DNA of 64,000 nt from Pegoplata infirma. Lineage: Eukaryota > Arthropoda > Insecta > Diptera > Anthomyiidae. The notes under the pieces are model-generated. The model did not search any database. It had not been told where the DNA came from and saw only the letters and a program-made list of their open reading frames with translations. This document shows positions 10,041-19,609 of this stretch, piece after piece (the stretch's first letter is position 1; each line of letters begins with the position of its first letter). Made by a program: the position numbers and the translations under genes. The stretch covers positions 179,374,995 to 179,438,994 of the forward strand of contig OY992536.1 in assembly GCA_963921195.1 (NCBI GenBank). Reading direction: 5' to 3'.

Positions 10041-10068
10041 CTAAGAAAGAAATATGAAAAAATGTTAG
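10041..10068 (-). promoter_or_regulatory. Predicted 3' splice site in front of the second BEL ORF
   Basis: In element sense it reads TCTAAC, then a T-rich tract with TTTCTTTCTTAG, then TTATGG. The branch-site A (10065) lies 24 nt before the AG (10042-10041), and the ATG follows after TT. This is close to an ideal insect splice acceptor, and its position directly in front of an ATG is unlikely to be chance. Confidence 0.7.
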
Positions 10069-10071
10069 ATT

Positions 10072-10102
10072 TAGAGTTTTTTTTTTTTTTTTTTTTTTTT
10101 AA
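10072..10102. repeat. Homopolymer T tract (A tract in element sense)
   Basis: A run of more than 20 T on the plus strand lies between the end of gag-pol and the second ORF. In element sense it is an A tract in the intercistronic gap. It would be the last stretch of the proposed intron before the branch site. Confidence 0.8.
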
Positions 10103-10147
10103 AATAAAGGAAATGGTTGTATAAGAGACAGACATCAGAATGGGTAG

Positions 10148-13100
10148 TTATGCTACATTTTGTGGCAATAATACCAGCTTGTGGACGGGCCGTGTTATGA
10201 TCCCATTTTGAGTTTTTAAGTCGACTACCCTTACTCGCTTATCGATGCCACAATATACTTTGAGAACGCGACCTAATCTCCATTCAGTGGGACAGACGGG
10301 CTCGTGTTTTAACACAACCAAATCATTTATTTTCACGTCTTCTTGAGGCAATTTCCATTTATTTCTTTTATGAAGTTCTTTGAGATATTCGGACTTCCAG
10401 CGGCGACAGAACTCCTGTTGGAGTACCTTTAGACGTCTCCATCGATTTAACATTGAGGCCGTTGATGGAATTTCTTCTGGTTCGGCAGGAGTCATCAGGG
10501 ATGAACCTATCAAGAAATGTGCAGGTGTCAGAGCTGTCAAATCTTCGCTATTTTCCGATAGGGGGTTTAGGGGTCTCGAGTTTAGACAGGCTTCAATAGA
10601 TGCTAATAAGGTGGCTAGTTCTTCAAAGGTGAGTTTAACTTGACCTGTGATTTTCTTAAGATGTGCCTTGCAACTTTTGACTCCTGCCTCCCATAACCCT
10701 CCCATGTGAGGGGCAGACGCCGGTATAAAATGCCAAGATAACTGTTGATGACCATATTTTGAAACCGCTGAGTCTTTCAACTCGGTTGTGTGCTGCATAA
10801 ATTTATTTTTTAACTCTCTTGCTGCTCCTACGAAGTTTCTTCCGTTGTCAGAGTAGACTCGGTTTGGACAACCTCTGCGAGAGACAAAACGAGTAAAAGC
10901 TGCCAGGAATGCTGGGGTGGATAGATCGCTGACGAGTTCCAAATGAATGGCCTTAGTTGAGAAGCAGACGAAGAGACAAATGTAACCTTTAGTTATGCGA
11001 CAGCCGCGTCCCGAAAAACTTTTAATGTCAAATGGACCAGCGAAGTCCACTCCAGTATTAGTGAAAGGTCGACTTAACGTTGTCCTTTCATTCGGAAGCT
11101 CAGCCATTATCTGACCTTGAAGCTTTTTACGATGAAGAATACATGATTTGCAATTGTTAATGTGGGCTTTAATTAGTATTTTTGCTTTTATGATCCAACA
11201 CTCGGACCTAATGGTTGCCAACATTAGCTGGGGTCCCCCATGGTGAACTAATTTGTGTATAAAATCAACATACAGTCGAGCCAATCTGCTTTCATAAGCT
11301 AGGATAATAGGGTGGCGTTCATGATAGCTGAGAGATGAGGTGGAACCTAAGCGACCATTGGCTCGAATAATCTTTCGCTCGTCAAGAAAAGGAGTAAGAG
11401 TCAAGATAGTGCTTTTTGACGCTAACCGTTTTTTTTGAGACAGAAGATCATATTCTTGTGGGAAATACATTTGCTGTGATAACTGAAACAGTCTATTTCT
11501 TACCGCCGTAAGTTCTGCCGCAGATAGACGAATAGAACTGAATTGGGTTTTTGAGTCCGGGTGTGTCCGTCTGAGAAATCGAAAAACATATGCTATTACG
11601 TGAATTGCCCTTGATAGGCAAGAAAATCTATTCAAAATGTCGTTGTCTGCAGATCTAGCAATATGAGCCTTTACCTTTCTCATTTCCAGCGTGGTTACCA
11701 GATCGATTGGGTGGGAGGGCCATTTTGATTTTTCTAACTTGAGCCAGCCTGGCCCCTTCCACCAAAGCTCATTTTCCTTCAATTCTGAAGGGGTCAGCCC
11801 CCGGGTTGCTAGGTCGGAAGGGTTACAATGTGTGTTCACATGGGCCCAATTATTTCCCACTTTTTCCTGAATTGTTGCGACACGGTTTGCGACAAATGTT
11901 GTCCACGAGGTTGGAGGTTTGTTGAGCCAAGCCAGGACAATTGTGGAGTCGGACCAGAGTCCGAGTGTAAACGACTTAATCTCAAACTGTGGTAATACAG
12001 AATCGACTAGGTTTGCTAGGAGAAGGGCCCCGCATAATTCCAACCGCGGCAGTGATAATTTTTTAACAGGGGCAACCTTAGTTTTTGCAACTAGCAAATT
12101 TGTAAAAACCTGATTATCGACTTCTACTCTTACGTAAAGAGTGGCCGCATATGCTAATTCGGATGAGTCACAAAACCCATGAATTTCGATCTTACAGCTG
12201 GGAGAGTACTGCACCCATCGTGGTATCGTGATCAAGTCGATGTCGTTGTATTTCGATATAAAACCTTGCCATTTAAGAAGCGATATGGGTTTAATATTTT
12301 CGTCCCAGTCTGTTTTGTCGAGCCACATTTGTTGCATCAGAATTTTCGCCACCACAATTATGGGAGACAGCCACCCTGCTGGGTCAAAAAGCCTCGCAAT
12401 GACCGAAAGTACCTCTCTCTTGGTATATACGGGTTTGGTCGGTATTTTGTGGGTTGAAAAATAAAAAGTGTCTGTTGAGGCATTCCACCTAACACCCAGC
12501 GTTTTTGCGATACTTTTGTCGTCAATGCACAAGAAGTCTTCGTTTAACAAAATTTCACGAGGCAGATCGTTGAGAATTTGTCTTGTGTTAGATGTCCACT
12601 TTCTAAGCTGGAAACCCGCAGAATCTAAAATCTGAATAAGTTGATTTCTGGCTTCTAGAGCGTCCGAGACATTGTGAGCACCAACTAACGCGTCATCAAC
12701 ATACATGTTATCGCGCAAAATTTTTGAGCCAATAGGATACCGAAGTTCTTCATCATCTGCCAATTGCAATAAAGTTCTAATCGCTAAATAGGGTGCGCAA
12801 TTTACCCCAAATGTCACTGTTTTTAATTGAAAGTCCTGAATTTCTTTGTCCGGGGTGTCGCGAAACAGCAGCCTTTGGAATGAGGCATGTTCGGGGTTTA
12901 CCAGAATTTGTCGGTACATTTTTGTTATGTCGGCATTAAACACAATTCTGAAAAATCGCCACTTCAAAATTAATGAGACAATATCCGACTGGAGTATCGG
13001 GCCAACATAAAGGATGTCGTTGAGGCTATTTCCGTTTAATGAATTGCTTGAGGCATTAAAGACAACTCTCAGCTGGGTTGTCGTACTGTCGGGCTTAAAA

Positions 13101-15355
13101 ACACCGTGATGGGGCAAGTAAAAATGTGAGGGACTAGTAGTCCATACCGGGGCAGTAACCTTTTCCATGTGACCAAGTGTTATATATTCGTTGATGACGT
13201 CATCATATAATTGCTTGTATTCAGGTTTACGGAGCAAGGTTTTCTCATTTCTTAAGAATTGCCTGAGAGCAATATGTCTGTTAGGACCAATAGTCTGTTG
13301 GGGTGTAACAGGAAGCCTAAAAGGAAGATTCACGACATATCTTCCTTCCGAGTTTCGTCGCGTTGTAGAGCGATAGATTTCCTCACAAATCTTATCTTCT
13401 TCAGACACAGGAGGTTTTTTTGAGATCTCTTCGATTTCCCAAAATTTTGATAGTTGGTCGTTCATTGAGACCCTTGTACAGTGAGACAGTGAAACCCTCC
13501 TAAAGTAATTTTGAGTTGGCCCTGTCACTATCCATCCGAATATGGTCTCCTGGGCGACCAACGAGCCCAGAATTCCGTGCTTAACTCCGCCGAGTAAGAT
13601 TAACGGGTATAGATTTCCTCCTAATAGAACATCTATCGGACCACTTTGGTAAAAACCTGGATCGGCGAAGTCTAGTTTCGGTAAGGAGTTGGCTTCCATA
13701 GGTGTTATAGTATGGGTGGGTACATTACCCGTTACCTCAGTTACTACTAAAGCATCGATTTCTAGGGACACGTTTGGATTAAGAATCGACCGAATCGAGA
13801 AATTTGCTATTTTATGACATTTGGCTATGTTCTCACCACCTAAACCAGTAATATCAGCCAAAATTGGCTTGGTTGGTAGTTTTAATAATTTCTGAATTTT
13901 TTCTGAGACAAAGGAATCGTCAGAGCATGGGTCAATCAAAGCTCTTACTTTATAGGCAGTGCCTAAGTGGACGATATTTATCCAAGCTGTTGCAAGCATT
14001 GTGTTTTTTGAGACCGATGTATGGTAGTTTTGGACTGTATTATTTATGGCTTGAGTATTAAGAGTGGACTGTATCGCATATGCTTGTGACGTGGTAGCTT
14101 CCGTATTTAACGGGGGGTTACTTAAGGGACTTTCAGTTTGTTCATGAGAGTTATTTTTATGGAGTAAAGTGTGGTGTCTAAGGTGACATTTTAAACAAGA
14201 ATGTTGACTTTTGCACTCTGTTGCAATGTGGCCAAGGGCCAGACAATTTATACAATGCTTGTGTTTCTTTACTTCGATTAAGCGAGCATTAAAATCCATA
14301 TTCAAAAACTCTGGGCAAGATCTCAAACTATGGTCACCTTTACATAAGGTGCACTTATAATTCCCGCTCTTTATGTGATAAGCTTTTGACTGAATTGATT
14401 TAGTAAAGTTTGAATACTTATTTCTTGGTTGGGAACCACTGGTCTCCTGAGAGCTAGCCATATCCGTCATACTTTCTAAAACTTGAAATCTTTCAGTCAA
14501 AAACTTATCTAACGTGTCCCATTGTGGCATTTTTGTTTTGTTGTCTACGGATTGCTCAAAAAGTGCCCGTGTTAATTTGGGTAGGCGGGTTAAGCATTGG
14601 TAGGCGAATATGGGGCCCCAAGAGGAAATATCGATTTTATAAAGTTTCATAACGGACTGAAAGTTATTTATATCTCGTTGGAGGCGTTTGATATCCTTAG
14701 GCGATTCTTGATTGCATTTTGGCAAATTGAAAAGGATATCGAATTGATTAAATATCAACATTCGTTCGTTGTCGTATTGACTTTTCAAATTGTCCCATGC
14801 AATATCAAACCCGTCATCAGTGAAAGGAACAGACTCAATTATTTCCTTTGCTTGGCCATCTGTTTTTTCGCGCAAGTGACAAAATTTTTCTACCTTGGTT
14901 AGTCGTTTGTTGTTTACGTAGAGAGCAGTAAACATGTCTCGAAATGTGGGCCAGGTTATATAATCACCATGAAATGTAGCAATTTCACACGGAGGGAGAT
15001 GAACGAAGTGTTCACGATTGGGAATCTCTGATTTCGTAGAAACAGTCACGGTTAGGCTGTTGGCCTTTTCCGTAATATAGGATATACAATGTATATAGGT
15101 TTTGTGTACAGAAGATTGTTTTGACGTTACGGCCGTAAAATTTTCTGCAGGGATGTCGGGTACTTTCAAAAAGCTTTTGTAGGCCTGCTTGCATTCCCCC
15201 CACGCAGTTTCCAATTCTAGTTTTTCGACATTCCATGCCTCCTTGTTAAGTTTGGTGGGGTCTAAATCTTTCAAATATTGGGCAAATCTAATAATTTCGT
15301 CGGAACATATTGTATATTCTTGTTGTGGCTCCATATCTTTTTCTTTTTTTCCCAT
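10148..15355 (-). CDS. gag-pol: BEL/Pao Gag-Pol polyprotein (1735 aa)
   Basis: A single intact frame encodes all enzymes for retrotransposition in cytoplasmic virus-like particles. Residues 1-330 are a BEL-type Gag (DUF1759-like). Three zinc knuckles follow (Cys335-Cys347, Cys368-Cys381, Cys387-His399). The protease (DUF1758 type) has RALIDP with Asp475, then SF; Cys replaces the usual Gly of D-S/T-G. Reverse transcriptase spans about 650-970, with Asp809 in FNADI and YVDD at 885-888. RNase H has Asp1063 (FCDSSE), Glu1106, Asp1136 (WSDS) and Asp1181 (NPSD). Integrase has the HHCC finger (His1367, His1371, Cys1402, Cys1405) and catalytic Asp1437, Asp1503 and Glu1556 (GGLWEAG). A DUF5641-like C-terminus (about 1600-1735) closes it. 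No stop or frameshift separates gag from pol, as is usual in BEL. The Met at 15355 is chosen because it is first in the frame; Met8 is an alternative. Confidence 0.96.
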   Translation of the reverse strand: MGKKEKDMEPQQEYTICSDEIIRFAQYLKDLDPTKLNKEAWNVEKLELETAWGECKQAYKSFLKVPDIPAENFTAVTSKQSSVHKTYIHCISYITEKANSLTVTVSTKSEIPNREHFVHLPPCEIATFHGDYITWPTFRDMFTALYVNNKRLTKVEKFCHLREKTDGQAKEIIESVPFTDDGFDIAWDNLKSQYDNERMLIFNQFDILFNLPKCNQESPKDIKRLQRDINNFQSVMKLYKIDISSWGPIFAYQCLTRLPKLTRALFEQSVDNKTKMPQWDTLDKFLTERFQVLESMTDMASSQETSGSQPRNKYSNFTKSIQSKAYHIKSGNYKCTLCKGDHSLRSCPEFLNMDFNARLIEVKKHKHCINCLALGHIATECKSQHSCLKCHLRHHTLLHKNNSHEQTESPLSNPPLNTEATTSQAYAIQSTLNTQAINNTVQNYHTSVSKNTMLATAWINIVHLGTAYKVRALIDPCSDDSFVSEKIQKLLKLPTKPILADITGLGGENIAKCHKIANFSIRSILNPNVSLEIDALVVTEVTGNVPTHTITPMEANSLPKLDFADPGFYQSGPIDVLLGGNLYPLILLGGVKHGILGSLVAQETIFGWIVTGPTQNYFRRVSLSHCTRVSMNDQLSKFWEIEEISKKPPVSEEDKICEEIYRSTTRRNSEGRYVVNLPFRLPVTPQQTIGPNRHIALRQFLRNEKTLLRKPEYKQLYDDVINEYITLGHMEKVTAPVWTTSPSHFYLPHHGVFKPDSTTTQLRVVFNASSNSLNGNSLNDILYVGPILQSDIVSLILKWRFFRIVFNADITKMYRQILVNPEHASFQRLLFRDTPDKEIQDFQLKTVTFGVNCAPYLAIRTLLQLADDEELRYPIGSKILRDNMYVDDALVGAHNVSDALEARNQLIQILDSAGFQLRKWTSNTRQILNDLPREILLNEDFLCIDDKSIAKTLGVRWNASTDTFYFSTHKIPTKPVYTKREVLSVIARLFDPAGWLSPIIVVAKILMQQMWLDKTDWDENIKPISLLKWQGFISKYNDIDLITIPRWVQYSPSCKIEIHGFCDSSELAYAATLYVRVEVDNQVFTNLLVAKTKVAPVKKLSLPRLELCGALLLANLVDSVLPQFEIKSFTLGLWSDSTIVLAWLNKPPTSWTTFVANRVATIQEKVGNNWAHVNTHCNPSDLATRGLTPSELKENELWWKGPGWLKLEKSKWPSHPIDLVTTLEMRKVKAHIARSADNDILNRFSCLSRAIHVIAYVFRFLRRTHPDSKTQFSSIRLSAAELTAVRNRLFQLSQQMYFPQEYDLLSQKKRLASKSTILTLTPFLDERKIIRANGRLGSTSSLSYHERHPIILAYESRLARLYVDFIHKLVHHGGPQLMLATIRSECWIIKAKILIKAHINNCKSCILHRKKLQGQIMAELPNERTTLSRPFTNTGVDFAGPFDIKSFSGRGCRITKGYICLFVCFSTKAIHLELVSDLSTPAFLAAFTRFVSRRGCPNRVYSDNGRNFVGAARELKNKFMQHTTELKDSAVSKYGHQQLSWHFIPASAPHMGGLWEAGVKSCKAHLKKITGQVKLTFEELATLLASIEACLNSRPLNPLSENSEDLTALTPAHFLIGSSLMTPAEPEEIPSTASMLNRWRRLKVLQQEFCRRWKSEYLKELHKRNKWKLPQEDVKINDLVVLKHEPVCPTEWRLGRVLKVYCGIDKRVRVVDLKTQNGIITRPVHKLVLLPQNVA

Positions 15356-15418
15356 CCTCAGTAAATCACGCGAATGAAGAAAGATAAAAAAAAGCTAATT
15401 CAAACAGAGGGAAAAAAC

Positions 15419-15430
15419 CCTTACTGTATA
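15419..15430 (-). promoter_or_regulatory. Candidate 5' splice site in the BEL leader
   Basis: In element sense TATACAGTAAGGG offers ACA|GTAAGG, close to the GTRAGT donor consensus. Joined to the acceptor at 10042-10041 it would remove all of gag-pol (about 5.4 kb) and place the second ORF first on the message. The donor is one plausible choice among weaker ones in the leader. Confidence 0.45.
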
Positions 15431-15584
15431 TACTTTCTCTATATGAGCCCGATTGGGAAAGGCTAATTGTCGTTTTTAGTTAAAGTTCAATTCATAAAAA
15501 TTTTAATTTCAACCAAACTTTTCGATGTATTAATAAAAAAAATATAACAAATTAGGTGATGACGGTCTGAACCAATCTTGTTGT

Positions 15585-16000
15585 ATACTGGCCCAGTGTG
15601 TAGTTGAACCAATGCAAAAAATAATTTTTCATGCAAGTAGGCACAATAGCAAAAAAATCGCAAATCAGAACCCAGAGAGTAAAGAGACAGTTTTTTTTTT
15701 TTGTATATAGGCCCAGTGTGCGGTATTTAAGTATGAGACAGATCGTGTATGGTTTATTGTTGTGTGGTAATAAGCGCAAAAAAAAGAAATAAATTAATAT
15801 CAACCAAAAAAAAAATTTTTTTTTTTACGAATTTGTTCTATAGAGGCCCAATGTGTGGCTCTATTGCTATATATCACACGCCAGGAATGAGACAATATGA
15901 TTTCGTATTAAGCTGGCATTCAAAAAAAAATTATAAAAAAGTAATCATATTTCGTATCGTAATGGCCCAATGTGCATCAACTATTAAATGATCACGAATA
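15585..16000 (-). repeat. Four tandem leader motifs, GCCCARTGTG, spaced 119-135 bp
   Basis: GCCCAGTGTG at 15591-15600 and 15711-15720 and GCCCAATGTG at 15846-15855 and 15965-15974, each preceded by a TA-rich word such as GTATATAG or TCTATAGAG. A second shared word, GAGACA, follows at 15691, 15734, 15888 and 16005. The units are about 120-135 bp and diverged outside these cores. They resemble leader repeats that in other retroelements bind host factors; no factor can be named. Confidence 0.7.
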
Positions 16001-16365
16001 GAGGAAGAGACAAAATCGAAAATATCAAATCACGTTGTCCAGTTAATTCCAGTAACAAAAAGTTATTGTAATTTGCAAATGAGATTCCAAAAAAATTCTA
16101 ACAGTATTTTTTTTTTTTTGTTAACGGTGTTTCTAGATTTGTCTTTAAACTCTTATGTTCAAATGAGTAAACTGATTTTTAATATAAGTCTCAAATTTAT
16201 TGGTTTCAGTTCCTTATTATTTTTGAAGACAAATTTACGCACCTTTTTGTTTCCAGCGATTTAGCTAATATCCAGTGTTAAGGGTCAGCTCTGTCAGGAA
16301 CACTATTGCTGTCGGACAAATTTTCTAAAAACACTCCACACGACTTGTTGTTACTGCTGTTGAAT

Positions 16366-16383
16366 CCGGTTCGAAGATGACCA
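16366..16383 (-). promoter_or_regulatory. Candidate tRNA primer-binding site
   Basis: Two bases inside the 5' LTR the element strand reads TGGTCATCTTCGAACCGG. It starts with TGG (complement of a tRNA CCA end), and the complementary strand GGTTCGAAGATGACCA resembles the 3' part of a tRNA. I cannot assign the isoacceptor with certainty. Confidence 0.6.
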
Positions 16384-16385
16384 AA

Positions 16386-16768
16386 TGTTCTTGTAAAGAA
16401 CTTGCCTTGATTGGGTATACCCGTTCCCGTAAGGAAGCCTTATCGTACGTGCTCTACCACTGCACGTAATATCCAGAAAATAAACAAAGACACCTTTTTC
16501 TTATTCGTTTTCTGATAAAAGAATTCACTTATTTTATTTGTTTTAGCTTTAAACGCTTTTTATAAAGTTACAAGAGAAAGATCGGCCTTCATTGGCGCTA
16601 ACAAATTCACAATTGAAAGTAAAACTTAAAAAGTAGGAAAAAAAAAAGGAAAATACAAAAAAATGACATTTCATGACAATGTAAGAGAATTGCCAACGTT
16701 CACGTCATATAAGAGCCCTTTACAGAAAATAACATGTAGTGAGTATTAACCCTTATATGACGTGAACA
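16386..16768 (-). repeat. 5' LTR of the BEL element (383 bp)
   Basis: Same sequence as 8645-9027. In element sense it starts TGTTCACGTCATATAAG; the reverse complement of the last 16 bases recurs 38 nt further in (16698-16713). The words TGACGTGA (CRE-like) and TATAAG (TATA-like) lie in these arms and are candidates for promoter sites. Confidence 0.96.
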
Positions 16769-16773
16769 ATTTG
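16769..16773. repeat. Target-site duplication of the BEL element, ATTTG (right)
   Basis: Matches 8640-8644. The following GTGTTGGTCATTTTTGCAAG continues the foldback arm interrupted at 8644. Confidence 0.93.
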
Positions 16774-17285
16774 TGTTGGTCATTTTTGCAAGACTTTATT
16801 GACACGTGTTTCGGAATTTGTCAGATTCCATTGTCAAGATTATTTAGCAAAAATTAAAACCCTATACTACAAGTATCAAAGGGATTTTAATGGCAAATAG
16901 TTAATGATCAAAATAAAATAATAATATACATATGTCATTTTGTAAAAATTCTGATTAATTTTCTTGAAAATTATTCTATGAGAATATCATAGTTTTAATT
17001 AGTAAAAAAAATAATGACCTCGAGCTAGAATAAACATACCCAAATATATTGGGAATTTTTTTATTTAAATTATTTTTGCTAAATAATCTTGATAATGGGA
17101 TTTGACAAATCCCGAAACACGTGTCGATTAAGTCTTGCAAAAAATGACCAGCATAAATAAATTTAAAACAGAAAAATAATTTTCTTGAAAATTATTCTAT
17201 GAGAATATCATAGTTTTAATTAGTAAAGGAAATAATGACCTCGAGCTAGAATAAACCTACTTAAAATATATTAAAAAAAAAAATT
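16774..17285. mobile_element. Right remnant of the split foldback element
   Basis: It begins with GACACGTGTTTCGGAATTTG (16801) in one orientation, then shows the inverted arm CGAAACACGTGTCGATTAAG (17113) and two copies of ATGACCTCGAGCTAGAATAAAC (17015 and 17236). The duplicated arms match the family at 2482-3475. No gene. Confidence 0.8.
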
Positions 17286-17877
17286 TGCAGGGAACCTCAG
17301 GTCGGATTTGAATCATTAAGGTTTTTTTGTGTTTACCTTTTGTTTATTTTGATTTTTTCTAAGAAATGTTTCCAAATTTTAAAAACTTATTCGTATAGAA
17401 AAGGTTTAGAAAAGGTTTAGGAATAATTGATATTTTGAAAAATGTTTCCTAAAGAAATTCTCAGGTTCTAAGGCAAAAAACCCAGGTTCTGAAATATTTT
17501 TTCAATAGAAAATATATCAGATTTCAGACATGTTTCTTTAAAAAAGGTTTCCTGATTTTGAAATTTTTCTTTTTTGGAATCTGGACTAAAAATAGTTCAT
17601 TTACAACTAATATTACCTTAACTTACTAAACTTAAATACAAACCTGATTAAATTACTCAGTTTACTCAGAGTTTTCTTTATTAGAATACTTAATTGTCAT
17701 AGCACAACAAAATACTTAAAAAAATATTTAATTCAAAGCCAAATTTATTAAAATAAAATTTAATTGCTTTCTACATCCTATAAAAATATTATAAATTTTA
17801 TTATTTTTCTTATAGTGTTTTATTTACAAACACTTTATTACTCATAAATTATTTTTTTATTAAAATATGTAGTTTTC
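17286..17877. other. Unassigned AT-rich DNA
   Basis: No gene. At 17340-17590 diverged words such as CTCAGGTTCTAAGGC and CAGGTTCTGAAATATTTTTTC loosely recall the CTCAGAATCTGAG repeats at 1.1 and 58.5 kb. Confidence 0.45.
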
Positions 17878-17885
17878 TTTTACAC

Positions 17886-18995
17886 TAGAGTGTCCCTTAT
17901 TTTGGAAATGTTGGAAATCTTGAGACGGTACCCGCTCATTTTTTTCCTTTTGACTTAAAAATAACTCAGGAAAAATTTTACGCCCCTAGGACCACGCCTT
18001 CCCTACGCGACGGGGCCTTAAAGAGCGGGGCCTAAAAAATCATTTTTCCATACAAACCAAAAAAATTTTTTTTTGATTTTTAATTTTTTTGTTATTAATT
18101 ATTATATTACTTGGTTTGCTTATTCACGACAAAAAATTTGATTTTGGAGGGATAAGTCTTTCAGCGCTAAAAAATTTTTCGCAAAAAAAAAATTTGGGCG
18201 GCCGGGGTCCTACAGTAAAAAATTTTTAAAAAATATTTTTTTTTAGTTTTGACCAGCAACGGTTTTAGCTGCTATGTTGCTTTAAATGATATATATTCCA
18301 AAAAAAAAATTATTCATATCTGTGACATCTTTATCTTTTTCGAAAAAAAAAATTTTGAGCCGTAGGAATCCTACGGTAAAAAATTTTTAAAAAATATTTT
18401 TTTTTAGTTTTGAAAAGCAATGGTTTTAGTTTTTATGTTGTTTTTAATGATATATATTCCAAAAAAAATATTATTCATATTTGTGACATTTTTATCGTGT
18501 ATCGAAAAAAATCATCAATGCATTTTTTACCCTTTTTTAGAACACGATTAAGATGTCACAGATACAAAAAATATTTTTTTATGAATATATATCATTTAAA
18601 GCAACATAGCAGCTAAAACCGTTGCTGGTCAAAACTAAAAAAAAATATTTTTTAAAAATTTTTTACTGTAGGACCCCGGCGGCTCAAAATTTTTTTTTGC
18701 GAAAAATTTTTTAGCGCTGAAAGACTTATCCCACCAAAATCAAATTTTTTGTTGTGAATAAGCAAACCAAGTAATATAATAAATAATAACAAAAAAATTA
18801 AAAATCAAAAAAAAAATTTTTTGGTTTGTATGGAAAAATGATTTTTTAGGCCCCGCTCTTTAAGGGCCCGTCGCGTAGGGAAGGCGTGGTCCTAGGGGCG
18901 TAAAATTTTTCCTGAGTTATTTTTAAGTCAAAAGGAAAAAAATGAGCGGGTACCGTCTCAAGATTTCCAACATTTCCAAAATAAGGGACACTCTA
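17886..18995. mobile_element. Palindromic hAT-type MITE with 8-bp target duplication
   Basis: Ends are TAGAGTGTCCCTTATTTTGG at 17886 and its inverse ending at 18995. TTTTACAC flanks both sides (17878-17885 and 18996-19003), a perfect 8-bp duplication as made by hAT transposases. The arms are over 350 bp and nearly symmetric, including GC-rich blocks with CTACGCGAC and GAGCGGGGCC. Near the centre part of the left arm is duplicated (18240-18360 and 18400-18500). No transposase frame. Decayed relatives lie at 20520-20935 and 27900-28160. Confidence 0.9.
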
Positions 18996-19189
18996 TTTTA
19001 CACGTATGAGTGTATATTAGTTAATCCCGATTTTTTTTTTTTTTTTGGAATTTTGATTTGGTGGGAAAAATAAAACTTAAAAAAATAGCTGATTTGATCA
19101 ATATTAATGTAAAAATTCACGTTGGGTGAAGTACATTAACCTGTAAATAAACTTCTCTGTATATGAGGACTACACAGAAAAAAACGAAT

Positions 19190-19560
19190 TGTTAAATTGA
19201 CCCCCATATTTGTGAATACAATTAATTTTTTCACTGAAAGTGCTCCTATACGGAAATTTGTAATATCAACAAACGTTTGTAAATTTTGATTGTTGAAAAT
19301 TTTTTTTTTTTTTTCAACAAAGAAATTCAATAAACACAAACACAATTTGTTGATCTGACAAGAGTAAAAAAAATCTTCATTTTTTTTTTCAACAAATAAA
19401 TTCAATTAAAAAAACACAATTTGTTGACTTGACAAATGAAATTTTTTTTCATCAAAGAAATTCAACAAACACAAACACTATTTATTGACATGATAAAATA
19501 ATATTGAAATAAAATTACTTGACTGAGTTTGTTAAAAACAAAATCAAAATTTTCTATTGT
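19190..19560. repeat. About 65-bp tandem repeat, CAACAAAGAAATTCAAYAAAC
   Basis: Three diverged units start near 19315, 19390 and 19450. Each has AAATTCAA, ACACAAACAC and TTTGTTGAYNTGACAA. AT-rich, with no gene. Confidence 0.6.
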
Positions 19561-19609
19561 GTACTAACAGGCGGCCGTTTTACTAAATGTTTGGTTGATT
19601 GATAACACT

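Larger units (their letters stand above)
15356..16385 (-). other. 5' leader of the BEL element
   Basis: About 1030 bp between the 5' LTR and the gag start, without a convincing frame. It contains the primer-binding site at its LTR end, four tandem motifs (15591-15974) and a candidate splice donor, ACA/GTAAGG in element sense (GT at 15424-15423), 69 nt before the gag ATG. Confidence 0.8.
8645..16768 (-). mobile_element. Complete BEL/Pao LTR retrotransposon (8124 bp)
   Basis: The two 383-bp LTRs (8645-9027 and 16386-16768) are identical as far as I can read and begin TGTTC and end GAACA. The element is flanked by a 5-bp duplication, ATTTG (8640-8644 and 16769-16773). In element order (minus strand) it has 5' LTR, primer-binding site, a leader of about 1 kb with four tandem motifs, an intact 1735-codon gag-pol frame, a second downstream gag-like module, and 3' LTR. 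Domain order protease-RT-RNase H-integrase and the MYVDD motif place it in BEL/Pao (Belpaoviridae). Identical LTRs and an open polyprotein indicate recent insertion. It lies inside an older foldback element. Confidence 0.97.
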
